In this document: piece by piece, positions 13,241 to 26,122 of the stretch
How the letters are laid out: each line of letters opens with the position of its first letter
How positions within the stretch are numbered: the first letter of the stretch is position 1
NCBI GenBank assembly: GCA_032173965.1
Contig: CM063298.1
Span: 9,423,501-9,487,500 of the forward strand
From: Sitta carolinensis
Taxonomy: Eukaryota > Chordata > Aves > Passeriformes > Sittidae
Length of the DNA stretch: 64,000 nt
Reading direction: 5' to 3'
Program-made: the position numbers and the translations under genes
Notes under the pieces: generated by a model
Told to the model about the DNA's origin: nothing
Seen by the model: only the letters and a program-made list of their open reading frames with translations
Databases searched by the model: none

Positions 13241-15387
13241 CCCTCTGGCAGAAAGTCACTGCCTCTGTTGTTGGGATCACTTGCAACAGAAGTTTCACTG
13301 CATGAGTTCAGAGTTTTGCCCCTGGTGTCTTGCTTCTGTTTAAGGACTGCAATGTGCCAGTATAAGTCCTGCAAAACCTCTGCAGCTTGTTTTGATGTCT
13401 TGAGTAGGGACAAGTGATGTGATTTCTGCCCCTTTGCTGAGGGATAACCTTTACACTGTTTAATTTGGTTTGTTTGCAGCTTGCATATAAACAGACTTCT
13501 GTGTTTTCTGTTGAGTGGCATCATGTGTGCGCTGTGGTGAAAACTGATTTTGTGGACCAGATGTGGATTTACAGTCAGCTTGAAATATCCCTTTGCAAGT
13601 AGAGTTTCCTGAATGTGTTAAGTACTACTGAATTTGAGGGCAAGAGACTAAAGGTTAAAAGCTTGTCCCTCTTTCCTCCTCATCCGTGTTCTTGATGTGG
13701 CTTTCAGGATTCTTCAAAAGCACATGTTTGGAGGCTCTGTTGTTATTAAATATGACTTTTTTCTTTCTGAGCTTCCTCATGTAACCTCTATCAAGTGGGT
13801 CACACCGACACTCACAATAATGAGTCACGTCAACAGTAAATGCAAACCATATGGTTTGGGTTTTTTCCCTTTTACACATTGCTTGTAGTTACTTTCTAAG
13901 TGCTGACTTGAATTTAGACCCTGTTCAGTACCCGAATATGTCTTTGGGATGGGGAACTGTGTATTTGGAGGTTTCTGCTGAGGTACCAGGACTCGATGTC
14001 ATCACTTGCACTACACTAAAATAGGGTTTTGCCACTGATTTCCTGTGTAACCTCAGATTTAATCTTTTAAAATTACTTTTTCCCCTATCTTAATTCATCT
14101 GCCTACAAGTGGGAATGTTGTGAAGCTTCCCTAAAGCATCCTGCAAAGCAGACCCACGAGGTGATGAAGGGTAGTCCTCTACAGGCACAGGATAAAAGAT
14201 GCTTGTGCTTGGGAACAAGGTTTTCAGAGCACAGGAGGAGAAATAAGCTTGGTTGTGATTTGCTCATGCTGGCTTAACAGATTTGTGACAGCACAGAGAT
14301 TGGGAGCAAAGGAATTTTCCCTAATAGCCCAAATACTGCAGCCAATAAATAAAGCTTCCCACAGCTTGTTCTTCCAGCTGCACTGTTCTGCTAGGGCTTT
14401 GAGTCACTCTGGGTGAAGAGCTGGTGGGTTTGATCCAGCACCAGTGACAGGCAGCAGGGGTTGTTTGGAGCTGCCCTCAGCTTAGGCTGTGGGCAAACAA
14501 GCCATGGGATTTACTGCTCATTCTGCTTAGCAGCTGGCCCTGGGACCCTGTGCTGCTCTCCATCCCATCCCCGTGGTCTCTGTGGAAAGGTTGTTGGGGT
14601 GTTCATTTTTGGCCAGAGTTAAAGGGCCACATGTTCTCTTTCTTGCTAAGCACAGCTCTGTGTCTGCTCGTAGCCCATCAGTGAAAATGGTAAACTGAGC
14701 TTAAACCTCGTATTGGGCAGCACTGGAGGAACAAGTGCCTACCAAAAAAAGCAGCTCAGTTCAGTGTTTCCCCGGCTATGACAAGGGAGTGAGGTCTCTC
14801 CTCACCTCTCTCCTCCTCTCTCTGCCTCCCAGTGTGGAGATTGGGGCTGCCCCGCTGGGCTGGAGGGTATCGGGAGCACGTAGAGCATTGCTTTGCTGCA
14901 GTTTACAGGGTGAGCTTGGCATCCCTCCCAGTTTCAGATCCATTGGGAATATAGACTTGGAAGGGGAACAAAGTACTTGGAAAAAGGTGGAGTTTGATCT
15001 GTGAAGCTGGAGAACATGCTGGATTGAGCCACCAGGAAGGGAGTTTGAGCATACGTGTTTCACTCAGTATGCACAGCTCAGCTGATGGGCAGTTACTGAG
15101 CCTGTAGTAATTTAATTGCTTTTGATCATCTGCTTATATCCCATTTAATTTTGAAGCCTGTTACAGGTGGTTTGACATTTTCTTCTGGGGGATGATTTAA
15201 AATTGTCCCATAATATTAAGGCTGAAGTGTTGCAAGAGACCTGCTCTGCTGAGCTGGATGGGCCAACACCCCGTGATGTCCTGGGCTTCCTGCATTTCTT
15301 GCCGTGTGTTTTGGGAGGTTTGAGGACTGACATTCATATTATTAGCTCTGTCATTTCTCTAACCTTCTCTTTTCTTTCTTCCTCCAG
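9754..15387 (+). other. METRNL: METRNL intron 1
   Basis: This 5.6 kb phase-2 intron runs from GTGAGG to a pyrimidine-rich TTTCTTCCTCCAG acceptor. Its 5' part is CpG island. The remainder is AT-rich unique sequence with a poly-T run near 10783-10798, a 43-base poly-T tract at 13198-13240 and no coding exon that I can recognise. A GC-rich first intron of this kind often holds regulatory sequence, but no specific element is evident. Confidence 0.9.
13198..13240. repeat. Poly-T homopolymer, 43 bases
   Basis: An uninterrupted run of T in METRNL intron 1. It could be the A-tail of a decayed minus-strand retroposed sequence or a plain slippage tract; no retroposon body is recognisable next to it. 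Length in an assembly is often unreliable for such tracts. Confidence 0.9.
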
Positions 15388-15776
15388 TGGCTTAACCCAC
15401 GAGTCTCACAGGAAGGATGTTGAGCAGGTCTACCTCCGCTGTTCTGAAGGGTCCATAGAGTGGATGTACCCCACGGGAGCACTCATAGTCAACCTGCGAC
15501 CCAATATTTCACCTGCCTCTTACAAACACTTGACTGTTTGCATAAAGCCCTTCAAAGACTCTGCAGGAGCAAATATTTATTTGGAAAAAACTGGAGAACT
15601 GAAACTCTTGGTCCGAGATGGAGACCGCAGCCCCAGCAGAGTGTATTGCTTTGGCTACGACCAGGGGGGGCTCTTTGTGGAGGCCACTCCTCAGCAGGAC
15701 ATTAGCAGGAAGATCACAGGCTTCCAGTACGAATTGATGAGCAGGGGGATAGCAGCTGACTTGCACACAGCTTCTG
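15388..15776 (+). CDS. METRNL: METRNL coding exon 2 (main conserved domain)
   Basis: This 389 bp exon encodes the end of codon 38 through the first base of codon 168. It contains the most conserved part of meteorin-family proteins, including the segments EWMYPTGALIVNLRPN, ANIYLEKTGEL and GGLFVEATPQQD, which I recognise from vertebrate METRNL. Cysteines fall at residues 56, 89 and 125. An N-glycosylation sequon NIS is at residues 77-79. The acceptor ends TTCCTCCAG at 15387 and the donor is G|GTGAGT at 15776/15777. The joined frame is continuous with exons 1 and 3. The length and content match the corresponding exon in other vertebrates as far as I can judge without alignment. Confidence 0.97.
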
Positions 15777-18700
15777 GTGAGTTCTGAGCTGTTGTCAGAT
15801 TTCCACGTTCTGTATTGGATGGACAACAGATGTGAGTGAGTGAGTGGCTGGATGTGAGTTCTGTGTGCTTCTAAGGACAGGTTTTATAGACAGAACTATT
15901 GCAGAGGAATTGATTGGGTTTTTGGTTTGTTGTTGTGTTTTGGAAGCTGGTGGCACAGGCTGAGCTCCAGTGATTTGTTGAGGGCCACAGTGTGAAGGGT
16001 TGTTCCCTTGCAGGGGCAGGGTGTGTTACAGGAGCTGCCTTTACCCTGCACTGCACTCCAGCGTGAGCTGGGCTTCCCAGCCTTGCTGTAACACTTCTCT
16101 AACTACTTTTTAACTCACTTTTTAAGACCCCGCTGCATGTTTTGAATAATAAACATTTGAACAAGGAGGCACTCCTTTTCCTTGGTGGTTTTTTTTTCCC
16201 TTTGCAAGTAATGCTACTTGCTGACCTAATTATTGCTTTTACTGTTTTGGTTTATTTTTTCTTTGTTTGTTTGTTTGTTTTTAATTCAGACAAGGAAAAC
16301 GGTGTGTTCCTTCCTCAGCTCTCCTTATTGCACTCTCCTGAGCATTACTGTGCCATGGCAGAGCTCTTCAACACCGTGACAATAATTTCACAGGACAGTG
16401 CTGTCTTCTCTCTCAACCATTATGAAAAGCAAGTTTTGTAGGGAGGAGATTTACTCCAATGAAAAGCTTATAGGAGAGGAGGAGTGGACAAACTGAAAGA
16501 TCTTACAAGCCTGTAAAGTCCTTCACTAAATAGCATTTGGAACAATGGCTGTAGGTGTGACCTAAGTGTGCTGAGCAATTAGTTTGAGAAGAAAAACTGA
16601 CATTTGTGGAGGATGACAGAGGGAAAGGGGAATTCCCTTTAGATAAGTAGTATCTGGTTCATGCATCTTACCCATTCAGGATTGCCTCTAGCTTTTATCC
16701 CCAAAACCATGGGGAGATTTCCAGAGTAGCCCAAGGAATCGAAGATTTAGGGTAGTTTGTCTCAAATGACTGCAAGGGTTTCAAGGTTTAGGTATTTCAG
16801 GTGGGGAACAGGATTTGTTTCAAGCAGATTTCTCTTTTGAAATGTGGGCTGCCTTCACTCTTTCGGGTGAAGGCAACGAGAGGAGTCCTCAGAGCACACT
16901 TGGGATGACTGAGCCCAGGGCAGACCCGGTGTTCAGTGAGGCTGTGTGGCCCAAGAGCCGGCCAGGCTGTGCTGGTGCCACCTGCTCTGCCCGAGATGCT
17001 GCTGGATAAGCGGAGTGTGGCTAATGAAACTGCAGCTCTATCTCCCAGGGATATCTGCTCTGGGATAAGCGAGTGCAGAACTTGTTCCATCCCCTCCCCT
17101 GGCTCCTTTCCACCTCAGGCTCTGGATTGTCTGTGTGTTTGTGCAGCCCTGCCAGTGTTGAATGTTGTCACGCCAGCTCGGGCTTTATTTTTGTGCAGCA
17201 GTGGACTCAGCTCAGCTGAGCAGGGCTCAGGGCCGATGCAGTAACCCCAGGAACTGACAGGTGGCAGCTTTGCCATTAAAACAAAAAAAAAAAAAATATA
17301 AACACAAATACTCGAAATTTGAAGTCAGTGCCTTTCCTTTTGCCACGCTCACAAGAGGTAGCTTATTATTGGGCATTCTGCATTTTAAGCAGACTGCTCT
17401 GCTACATCTGAAATGTGCTGCTAATGAAGGGGGGCATCTCTGCAGAGCTGCTTTCCCAGTAAGATCATTTGTGCAAAGATGAATACACTGTGCAGAATGT
17501 CAGCTATGTAGTAAAATTCCATTGTAGAAGACATTAAATACATTGTTTAATCAGTTATTTGGAGAATGTTCCCAGATTCAGTGCTGCTTTCTCTGTCAGG
17601 CTGTGAGGATGGAGACACAGACAGGCTAATGAGAAGTCACTTAAACTTACTAAGAAAAGTCCTGTGCTCTTTTCTTCTCCAAAAAAACTTTAAATTGCAT
17701 TTGTATGTAGTAAAATAATATGACAGAAACACTGCTTATCACTGCTGGTTTAGTCTGCACTTAGGTTTCTCCTGAGCTTTGCTAGCATTGAGGGCTTGCT
17801 GCTGACATCCACAAGCCAGCACAAACTGCTCTGTTTTCAGAATTAAATGCTCTTCTTTACACATAAAATCTTGGAGGTTTTTTAAAGCTGATGGGAGTAT
17901 TTTTTCAGGGACGTTCAGAAGTCAAACTGAGGACTGCATCCAATTACAGCCTTCCTTTTTAATAGGCACATTAAATCACTTTTCAGTGACTGCTGTATTT
18001 TCAGCTGTAACAGACACTGGTTGAATTTCAGTGCTGTCTTATGAAACAATGTGGTGGGGAATCTGCTCCATTCTCCAAGTGTCTTCTTTGGCTAGAAGAA
18101 GCTTTTTAATAGTTCATCAGCAAAGCCTTCAGGGCAAACTGGGGGTCCCAATTGTATTTTAAATTATTTCTCTTGCCTTTTTTTTGGATCCCCAGACTCT
18201 GGGGAGGGGCTGTGCAGGGTGAAAACACGATGAAAATGCCATACATGACTCTTTCCACTGCTCACTTAGATGAGCACTTTTATTTTCCTATAAATATCTG
18301 TACGTCTGGGGGAACTGCCAAATAGCTGCCTTGTGAGGCTTCCACAGCGCAATATATTTGAGAATATTTGCAGTTCGTGGATCTCCTTTCTTCTGGAGCT
18401 GCTTCTAGTTTTTCTGTGAAACCTCAGAGGCAAGACAATCACTGAAATCACTGAAGAGTTCTTCACTGGAGAGGAGGCTCAAGTCAGAGGCAAGTGCTGA
18501 CCTTAAAGGAGCTGAAAACTGAGTTTAAGGTTCTGCCATTCCTCCACCCTCACTTCTGTCCCTTGGTCACAAGCGTGCCTCACGTTTTTGGCTGCTGCAC
18601 TCTGGAAAAAGGCGGCTGCTCGTGGCTCAGTTGCATTTTGACAGAGTTCAGGAGGTGTGAGGAGGTGACAGAGATGTGAGATGCTGTTGTAGATGGGCTC

Positions 18701-20792
18701 GGAGATGTGCTGGGCGGAGGAAGCTGCAGTGCTTCTGCTGGCGAAGAGCTGAAAATCGCGAATATTGCATGATTTTCTTGCTGCTTCACAGTGACTATCA
18801 TAAAAGACCCAGGTGTGGGGCTCAGCAGTCCAGCCCTTTCCTTGTGCAATAACTACTTGCTAACAGCTTCTCCCCGCTTTCCCTAAATGCTCTGTTTGTT
18901 TCCTGGTGATAATTGCTGTACTCTGCCCTTGAATTTACTCTCTCTTCCTAACCTGGCATCCCAGCGCTGATTAAAGGGTGTAAGTCATCTGTTTAATACT
19001 TTAATGACCTGTTATGTCCTTAGAGTCCTGACATTGCAGGGTGCATCAACAAATCAACAATGCTTGGCACGGTGCCTGTGGTTTAATTAGAGATCCTCAA
19101 GTTTTATTAGTTTACAGCCATTCTTTCCCACTAAATCAGAGTCTAGCAAATAATTCAGTAGAAAATATGCAGGTTCTGCATTGGCCTTTCCCTTTCTTTG
19201 GAAAGGTTGAATGACACAGGGCAGTCTTAATCTTCTAGATTTTGGGGACTTAACCCTTTTCTTGGCTCTGACTCTGCCTTACCACATTCTCTCAAGATTT
19301 TTCTAAGTGTAGGAAGAATTAATGCTATACTGATCGATTTTAATTCAGGTGGCTGACATCTAGTGTGGAAAGTTTTTTACCGTGATAGTAACAGTCCAAA
19401 AAAATTTGCATTTCTGGGGAATTGTAGTTTCTTAAGATGGGCAGAGCAGTGAAGGCAAATATGCCACAGTGCTTGACATCACTTAATGGGAGTGATCCCT
19501 GAGCAGGGTCACCTTGACAGTTCAGGCATCTTGATGGGTGTGTTCTCTCTTCATATCCAAAGTGATGGTTGACTGAAAGTGCTTTTGATTTCAGATTAGG
19601 CTTTGGGCTGCCCTCCTGTGTCATTCCCATCCACATGATGGGCCATTAACTCCAGCTCATGCTCTGGAGCTGAGGCACTGTGACATTTTGGCCTGAGGCC
19701 ATTGGAGAATCAGCAGAACTTGTTTAAGTTGTTGAATTCTGTTGATTCTAATCTTCTCTGCTTGTGCTGGAAGAAAATACTCAGCTGATTCTCTGTGTAT
19801 CAGCTATGCTGCCTATACTGGTAAGTAGGTGGAGGTTTTGGCAAAATGTTGTTGGGCCATAGAGTCCCTGCAAGTTTTCTGGGGGTGCTGACCCACAGGA
19901 GCTCCTCAGCTGTGCCTGGTTTAGGTCTGCCTTGCCCACAGCTGACTGCTTGCATTAAACTCCTAGGAAAACTGTGAAGGATCCTTGAGAGTAATTTCAT
20001 TTTTGAGTACTTCAGCTTCTGTCCTACTAATCTGTAACAAAAATCTGTAGGTTTGACCAAAAGTTTTGGGGAGGAAGGTGAATCCTCCTCCCTGTCCCAC
20101 CCAAGGAGCTTTATTTTGTTACTTAAAATCTGTATTTCCAGAGTGTCTCATCAAGCTCTGGGTCCAGCTGTGTAGTGTGCTTTGCCCGTTGCACGCTCCT
20201 GGGGATGTCTGTAATTTAGTTGTCAGAGCTCAGAGGGTGTATTGAAAGCCCTTTCATTACCCACCTGCTTTTGTGTAGTAAAGAAGTCAAACTTTAACAA
20301 AAATCCCCCCCTTATCTTGATGGCATCTATAGACTTAGTGCAGATTCTATTAACTGTTTAATATGTTTTCTTTATTAACGCTGGGTACCTGGCTGAGAAT
20401 ATTAATTCATAGGAGGTACAACATTTGTGTGGGTGTCTGAAAAACAAGGCAAAACCAGATAAATCCAGTTAAGTAATTAACAGTATTCAGCTATTTCCTG
20501 TATGCTGTTAATACACTGTCCTGAGGAAACAGATCAGAAATTCAGAAAGCACAGAAGTATTTTGGCTATACCGGTGTTTCTGCTAACAAATGACTTTTTA
20601 AAGCACCCTTCTTAACTTGTGATCTTTAAGGCAGGGGTGGGGCACCAATCTGCCTCAGGTATTCTCCCTATTGTCAGTCCGCCTTGTAGGCTCCCAGTCT
20701 CATGCTTTCCTCTGGTTCATCACAAGTATCCAATATTCAGGGGTTTTTCTTTCTTGGAGGCTGGATGTGCTGCTTAGCTTTGTCACCTGAAG

Positions 20793-21005
20793 CATGGAAT
20801 CATGGAATTACAGAATGGGTTGAATTGGAAGAGCCCTTTCAAGTCCATCCAGTCCAGCAGCGTGCAGGGTCCTTCCACTGCTCCCATTTTTTAGAGCCCC
20901 ATCCAAGCTGGCTTTGAATGTTTCCAAGATTAGGGCATCTACCACCGCTCTGTGCATCCTGTCCCACTATTTCCCCGTCCTCACACTGGTGTATTTTTCA
21001 CTTCT
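20793..21005 (-). mobile_element. CR1 LINE 3' fragment
   Basis: The stretch reads as the reverse complement of a bird CR1 3' end: CATGGAATCATGGAATTACAG at the left, then the characteristic GGGTTGAATTGGAAG and CCCATCCAAGCTGGC blocks. It is a 5'-truncated, diverged, non-coding copy in METRNL intron 2. The right boundary is approximate. Confidence 0.85.
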
Positions 21006-21344
21006 TGTCAGAATGGAAACTTTGTGGTGTTTGTGCCGAGGCTGGCCGTGCCTGCTGTGCCCACTCTTTGCCAGGGCAACCGTGGCTGAGCTCCTGGCTG
21101 CTGTGGGCAGAAGAGGTGATGGAAAGAGGCACTTGGAACACTTAAACTGAAAGTCCCCATGACCTTTATGCCTTGCACAGGTTCTGCCTGAGTAATTGTG
21201 GCCATCTGAGGGGTTGGCAGAGTGGGAGCACCACTGGGTTCTGCATGGGGTCCGTTCCAATACACCCCATCAGATGGGAAAAATACCTTGCTGTGTATTT
21301 CTCCCCTCCCTCTTTGCTGTGCAGGTTAAAACTCTGGTACCTCT

Positions 21345-21417
21345 TGGGGTTGAGGGGGTTAGAGCTGGATGGTTTTTAAGGTCCCTTCCAACTGGAACCA
21401 TCCTGTGACTCTCTGAA
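21345..21417 (+). mobile_element. Short CR1 3'-terminal fragment
   Basis: It contains a CR1-like 3' end: a GAGCTGGATGG block, AAGGTCCCTTCCAACTGGAACC and the terminal CCTGTGACTCT octamer-like tail. It is only about 70 bp, in the orientation opposite to the CR1 350 bp to its left. Confidence 0.7.
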
Positions 21418-24400
21418 GTGCACAGAACAGGTTGATCCTGCATTCCTCTCATTTGGGGTTTGCTGGAGAAACGAATAATAAACAGCAAAGGGATCTGCCC
21501 TCTAAGCCTGAGCACACCTCGCTGGGTGGCTCACCTGGGCGCCTAAAGCTTTGCTGATTTGTTTGACTTTCCTCTAAAAGGTCATAAACGAGTTTTAAGA
21601 GAGAAACATCAGAAAACAGCCTTCATTGCAGTTTCTCAAGATACACTGCAATTAGTGGCTGTCTGAGGGATCCCTCTGACACTTCTGCTCTAGGATACAG
21701 TATTTCAAATGGTTTTGGTTTTTGGTTTGGTTTTTTTGGTTTTTTTTTTTTTTTTGGTGTATACTCCCTTTCCTTGCAGGACTCTGTCCACACTAACTTC
21801 ATCTCTCCCATAGTAATGGCTGATACAAAACTTGGTACAAAGTAACCATGAAAATATAAACAGCATTCCCTCACCCCGACGTGCAAAGAACGCATTTAAA
21901 GCTGGGGTTTGAAGGCGTGTCCCTGAACCGTGTGTCACCGAGCAGCACCTAGCTGGATCAAGCTGGCTGCAGTATAACACTGCCTGGAGTGGGATTCATT
22001 TTGAGAAGCTGGAAACCTGCTCCAAATTATTCATGTGCCTGAAGTGGTCAGGTTTGTGGTGAATTATTGACTGGGTGGGAGAGTTTGAGAACAAAGTTTT
22101 TTACTATTTTTTTTCCTGTGTGGAATGGTTTCCAAGTGCTGTTCTGATGCTCAGGGAATGCACACATGCATCATCTTGAACCAAGCAAGGGTGATGTTTT
22201 GGGGACCTGAGTCTGAAAAATGGTGGACTAAGAAGCCTCCACCAAAATTGGATGGATTCCCTAATTTAATCTCTCCTTTTCCCCAGAAAATGGTTTTGGC
22301 AGCATCTTCTCTGTCCCTGCTTGTCCTTTGATGTCGTGGGCCAAGGAGTTGTTTTTGCAGTGGGCAGAGGAGGTGACAATGGGGCTGCAGTGATAAATAC
22401 ACAGCTGCAGGGGAGAGGGGGATAGAAAATAGCTTATTTTTGCTAGACTGGCCACGAATGCCGTTAGCTTATTTCTCAACTCAGTGGGCAGTCAAAACCA
22501 ATAAGCAGTCAGGTGTATTGTCCAGGCAGCTGGGGCTCCACTCTGCTCTGACCTTTGTGTACCACTAGAGATGGGCCCTCAAACAGAGCTGCAATCCAGC
22601 CCAGTTGCTTGGCAGTCTTTAATAATGCTCTGTGCTTGCTCTGCAAAACTGTTTAGTTTGCTAATTCCTGAGGCTGTAGTTAAAGAAGGGATGAGAGGGT
22701 GGGGAAGCTGCATTCCTCTTCCCACTGACTGAAACGTGGGCCAAATCTTGCCTGTGTTGGAGTCTTGATTTGCAGGACAGAGAATCTCTTTCACCTCAGT
22801 CTGTGCTAGAAGACAGAAAATATTCATTGAAATATTGCACAGATACTTGGAAGGTATCCTGGACCTAAAGCTGTGATGTGTCTGACCTTGGGAGGTTTCA
22901 TACTGGCTCAGAAGAGCTGCTGCCCTGTGACAGCCTTGGTGCTGGTTCAGATCTGTGGAAGGATTTTTGTGGTGTGGGTTGTACAGGCACCTCCTGACTC
23001 TTTATGGGATTTGAACATTAACTCCTGCAATGGGCATCACCTCTGGTGTTTGCCCTTTCTGTCTTGAAGCCCTGGGAGAGCTGTAGTGATCAGAGGGGCT
23101 GGGAAATGCACATGGAGCTTGTCTGGCATTCATTGCCCTGTCTGCCTCCCAGGATCATTCCTCTTTCTACAGGATGCACCTCTGCCAGAAATTAGCATCA
23201 ATTTCTTCTATCTGCAAGTGGATGTCAGAAATTTGAGAGAAAAAAATTGTTCCTATGTAGAACTGGTGAATGAGTTTGATATGCCCAAGCACTAGGAAGA
23301 GGTGATGGATCTCGAAGCTTTTACTGTAACAAATGAAAATTTTAAAGTAGCCTTTTTTTTCAAGGTTAACTGAATAATGTTATGGCATCAAGGACCCTCG
23401 CTGTGTAGGTGTTGCCCCTCCACAGCCCTTCTTGAGAACAGACTGATAAAATAAACATGGTTTTATTATGAAAACTGGTCTTGTTCCTTCAGAGCTCTCC
23501 CACATATATAAAAAAAAATTGATTTCTAGAAAGACGAAGGAGAAGGGCCTGTGTAGAGCTGTGTGCACATATGCTGCTTTTTTTTTTTTTTTTAGGACTC
23601 ACTTAATCTTTGATCTGTCATTATTCCACTCTCAAGGTTTAACTTTAACCAGCCACTTGTTTCTTAATTCTATTCCTCTGCTCCATCAGAGGCATTAATG
23701 GACTGGACCCAAGGGGAGGAGGGAGGGAAGGTTTTTGTGCTCCTGGCAGGTTCCCAGCCTGGTAGTAGGTGCTGGCTCCAGCCTCTCCTACAGCCCTGGC
23801 AGGGCAGGGAGAAACGCTTGGCTGCACAATTTCCCCAGGGCATGGGAGTGAAAAACACCTTACTTGTTCATTTTCTGCTGTGCAAGCACCACCTGACAGC
23901 TGAGTGCTGTGTGAGCTATGGGAGACAGAGCCCAACAAGGCACCCAAAACTTGATAACTTCACTTTCTCCTGGACCTGACCCAGCTCTCACAGGGCTTTG
24001 GCATGACGTCTTCTTTAGAAGAAACATTTTCAGAGTGGATTTCGGGAGGGGATGAGCCAAGCCCTAAGTCTTGGTGGGTTTTGAGTCAGGGGAGGCATTT
24101 CCTCCCCTGTGGCAGGTGGGCAGTGCAGGTGGGCAGCCTGTGCTGGCACGTTCTCCTGGGGTGTCAGTGAGGGACACTCTGCCCCAGCCAGAGGAGCCCC
24201 TCAACCCTCCAGAGCACCTCTGACTCCCAGCAGCTCGTTTCTCCCTGTCCTTCCCACTCCTGATCCCCCTTGGGCAGCAGCAGCAGGTTTGAGGAAGGAG
24301 GGAGGTATTTTCTGTGAGATAGTCAAATAGAGCTGCTTTTTTATGGCTTTATAGTGGTGTCTTGTGCACGTAGAGAAGGAGAAATTCCCAGCAGTTATCT

Positions 24401-25854
24401 TGCTGCCATCTTTTCCCTTTAATTGCAGTTAGAGAGGGAGAAGCGGAAAAAAAAAAAGCAGATGTGTGCAGGTGCTGCTTGCACAGGAACAGGGGCTGGT
24501 TGCAGAGACATTTCTCTTTTGCTGGGCTCTGCTGCTGCAGTGCAGAGAGAGGAGTTTCTCTGGACATCTCATCTGCTGAGTGGGGCTTTTTGGACACGAT
24601 GTCTTGCAGACTTGACGGTAACTGAGGGTTTTTATAGAGCTGTGATGCAATGGGTAAGTGCAGGAGCTGGGCTGTGGCACTGATCCAGTCACCATTCTGT
24701 CTCTGCCCACCCCAGGGCTGGGGTTTGCCCCAGGGGGAAAGAGGAGGGACAGAAAGAAGTGTCTTGGCGCTTCTCACCATTTCTCCTGGGTCTCCAGCTC
24801 ATGCATGGAGGTAGAGTTTAGTAATCTTTAATGCTGCTTAAATAAAAACTGCTCTGTGGGTTTTTCATTCCTTTTGTTTTGTTTTAAATTTTAAACAAAT
24901 AGCTGTGTTTCTAGCTGACCTTTCAGCTCATTTGTTAGAATGGCTGCTGCATCTTGGAACGGCAAAAAGGCATCAATCCCAAAGGATCCTTACGTGCTCT
25001 GTATCTGCTGAGCCAAGTTTCAGTTTGAAAGCTGTTGCAAATGGAGCTTGCCTAGCACCAAATCTCTTCCTCACATTGTTTACATAAATAGTTAATCTTT
25101 GGTACTTAGGGACTTTAATACCCTCTTGGAAGACAGTTCTGTGAAAAGATAAATTTCTGGTTTATGATCTCTTGTCCTAACGTTTCTCAGAACACAAAGG
25201 TCATCACATCTCTGATGGTGAGGTTTTACAATATGCTTTTTTTAATCTTTCTTTGCAGGAAGGAAGTGGTATTAACTCAATTCTCTTGTCACAGTCCATG
25301 CCACAGCCTGCAAAAGTCTGCATTTCATTAAATTTATTTGCAGGTTTAAATTGTTCTTGGCCAGTGTCTATATTTTCCAAGTTAATTCTGGAAACTTGTA
25401 CATATGTGCAAGCTGGACTGAGTGGTGGAAACCAGCTAAGGCAAGGAATGGGAGTTGGCACTTCCTTTTCTGGAGGGGTAAAATCACAGGTATCCCTCCT
25501 TCACACAGAGAGGCCAGGCAAGGATGTCCACTGCAGCATCACGACGTTGTTTCAGCTGCTCCATCACCCCCTTGCCCTGTACCAAATCTTGGCTGGAAGA
25601 AGGGAATCCTTGAGTTTTGTATCTGTGCTCCTGATCCTTGTCCCAAGTTGCCTCTTCTGCTCGGAGCAGGGGCTCAGATTAACTTTCTAGCAAACAGGGG
25701 GATGAGCACTTCAGCCTTCAGAAGAGCACTAAACTCTCTCATCATGTTACTCCTAACATTAATCTTGTATTCATCAAAGCACAGCCTCATCGTGGCCTTC
25801 CAGTGCTTAAATGGGGCTAACAAAAAAAAAGGGAGAGTGTCTTTTTACATGGGC

Positions 25855-26122
25855 AGATAATGACAAGATAAGGGGTGTAACAGTTCTGAGCTAAAAGAGG
25901 AGAGATTTAGATTAGATGTTAGGGAGAAATTCTTTGCTGTGAGGATGGTGAGGGTGCTGGCAGGGTGAAGCTGTGGCTCCCCCATCCCTGGCAGTGCCAA
26001 GGCCACGTTGGATGGGGCTTGGAGCAAGCTGGGCTGGTGGAAGGTGTCCCTGCCCATGGCAGGGGGTGGGAATGAGGTATCTTTAATGTCCCTTCTGTCC
26101 CAAGCTGTTCTGTGATTCTCTG
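25855..26122 (+). mobile_element. CR1 LINE 3' fragment
   Basis: Typical CR1 3' UTR order is visible: GACAAGATAAGGGGTG, a TTTAGATTAGATGTTAGG block, AGAAATTCTTTGCTGTGAGG, CCATGGCAGGGGGTGGGAA and a terminal TTCTGTGATTCTCTG. It is a truncated copy without coding capacity. Confidence 0.9.

Noticed and set aside
13138..13524. 128-codon minus-strand frame containing a poly-lysine run
   Set aside because: The lysine run is the complement of the 43-base poly-T tract; there is no domain or splice context.
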